Source of the DNA: Silvibacterium acidisoli
GTDB lineage: Bacteria; Acidobacteriota; Terriglobia; Terriglobales; Acidobacteriaceae
Direction: 5' to 3'
Assembly: GCA_022870745.1 (NCBI GenBank)
Contig: CP085323.1
Span: 5,270,001 to 5,334,000 of the forward strand
DNA length: 64,000 bases
A program made the position numbers and the translations under genes. Shown piece by piece: positions 63,870 through 64,000 of this stretch (the first letter of the stretch is position 1; every line of letters begins with the position of its first letter). A model generated the notes under the pieces. The model saw nothing but the letters and a program-made list of their open reading frames with translations. It was not told where the DNA came from and searched no databases.

Positions 63870-64000
63870 GACGCAGACTCGATGCGGCGTTTGCCCAAGC
63901 GATCCTGTGGACTGCAGCCAGGTTAGTCCCGCGCTGTCAGCGCCAGGATTGGTTCGCGGAGTGGCGCGGAGAAGTCTTTCAAATCCAACGGACGAATCGA
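63866..64000 (+). CDS. Start of an unknown protein coupled to PadR, cut by the right edge
   Basis: A GTG at 63866 overlaps the PadR stop (GTGA), and 45 codons are open to the window end. The sequence is Arg/Trp-rich ('AILWTAARLVPRCQRQDWFA') and resembles the N-termini of acidobacterial membrane proteins encoded after PadR genes. No domain can be assigned from this length. Confidence 0.55.
   Translation, partial: MRRRLDAAFAQAILWTAARLVPRCQRQDWFAEWRGEVFQIQRTNR

Noticed and set aside
1-64000. CRISPR array, prophage or integrative-element boundary
   Set aside because: I found no regularly spaced repeats, phage structural genes, integrase or tRNA-associated attachment site. Accessory features here are remnants and one MITE-like element only.

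Overview
The window looks like chromosomal DNA of an acidobacterium, probably family Acidobacteriaceae (Terriglobus/Granulicella/Edaphobacter-like). The reasons are moderate GC, five complete and one partial Oar-like TonB-dependent receptors of about 1,100-1,240 residues with an N-terminal carboxypeptidase-regulatory-like domain and a C-terminal Phe, Tat-exported carbohydrate and phosphoester hydrolases, and a repeated family of membrane-anchored regulators. This assignment rests on gene style only. I see no rRNA, tRNA, CRISPR array or intact transposase.

Layout. 1-4.5 kb is an arabinoside locus read leftward: sugar-proton symporter, GH51 arabinofuranosidase, GntR regulator, then a separately promoted receptor cut by the left edge. 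4.6-11.6 kb holds a receptor followed by a phosphodiesterase and a secreted protein, with a truncated membrane regulator upstream. 11.7-19.5 kb holds thymidine kinase, then a receptor-phosphodiesterase-SGNH hydrolase operon divergent from a second, frameshifted membrane regulator. 19.6-25.3 kb holds an AraC regulator with a divergent aldehyde reductase, then a HisKA_2 kinase and a CheB-receiver fusion. 25.5-26.8 kb is a graveyard of gene remnants (TetR, glycosyltransferase, alkB). 26.8-34.5 kb is an ECF sigma / very large anti-sigma / receptor / exported-enzyme operon. 35-43 kb holds a GH27 alpha-galactosidase divergent from a third membrane regulator, a receptor, and an FN3-repeat protein that has lost its export signal. 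43-53 kb is accessory: TetR-SDR pair, a MITE-like element, an MscS channel, a DUF1569-like protein, a YedY-like molybdopterin enzyme with its cytochrome b, and membrane or exported hypotheticals. 53-60.6 kb holds a secreted protein, a receptor and a metallophosphoesterase behind a fourth membrane regulator. 61-64 kb holds an ABC exporter divergent from a PadR regulator, and the start of another gene.

How it works together. The dominant theme is outer-membrane uptake loci: one large receptor, one or two exported hydrolases (GH51, GH27, phosphodiesterases, SGNH hydrolase, metallophosphoesterase), and one dedicated regulator. Four receptors sit beside a regulator with a conserved N-terminal domain, a single membrane helix and, in three of the four, a homologous extracytoplasmic domain. 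One receptor is instead in an operon with an ECF sigma/anti-sigma pair. I infer that these proteins link outer-membrane substrate import to transcription. This membrane-regulator/receptor pairing is the most interesting system in the window.
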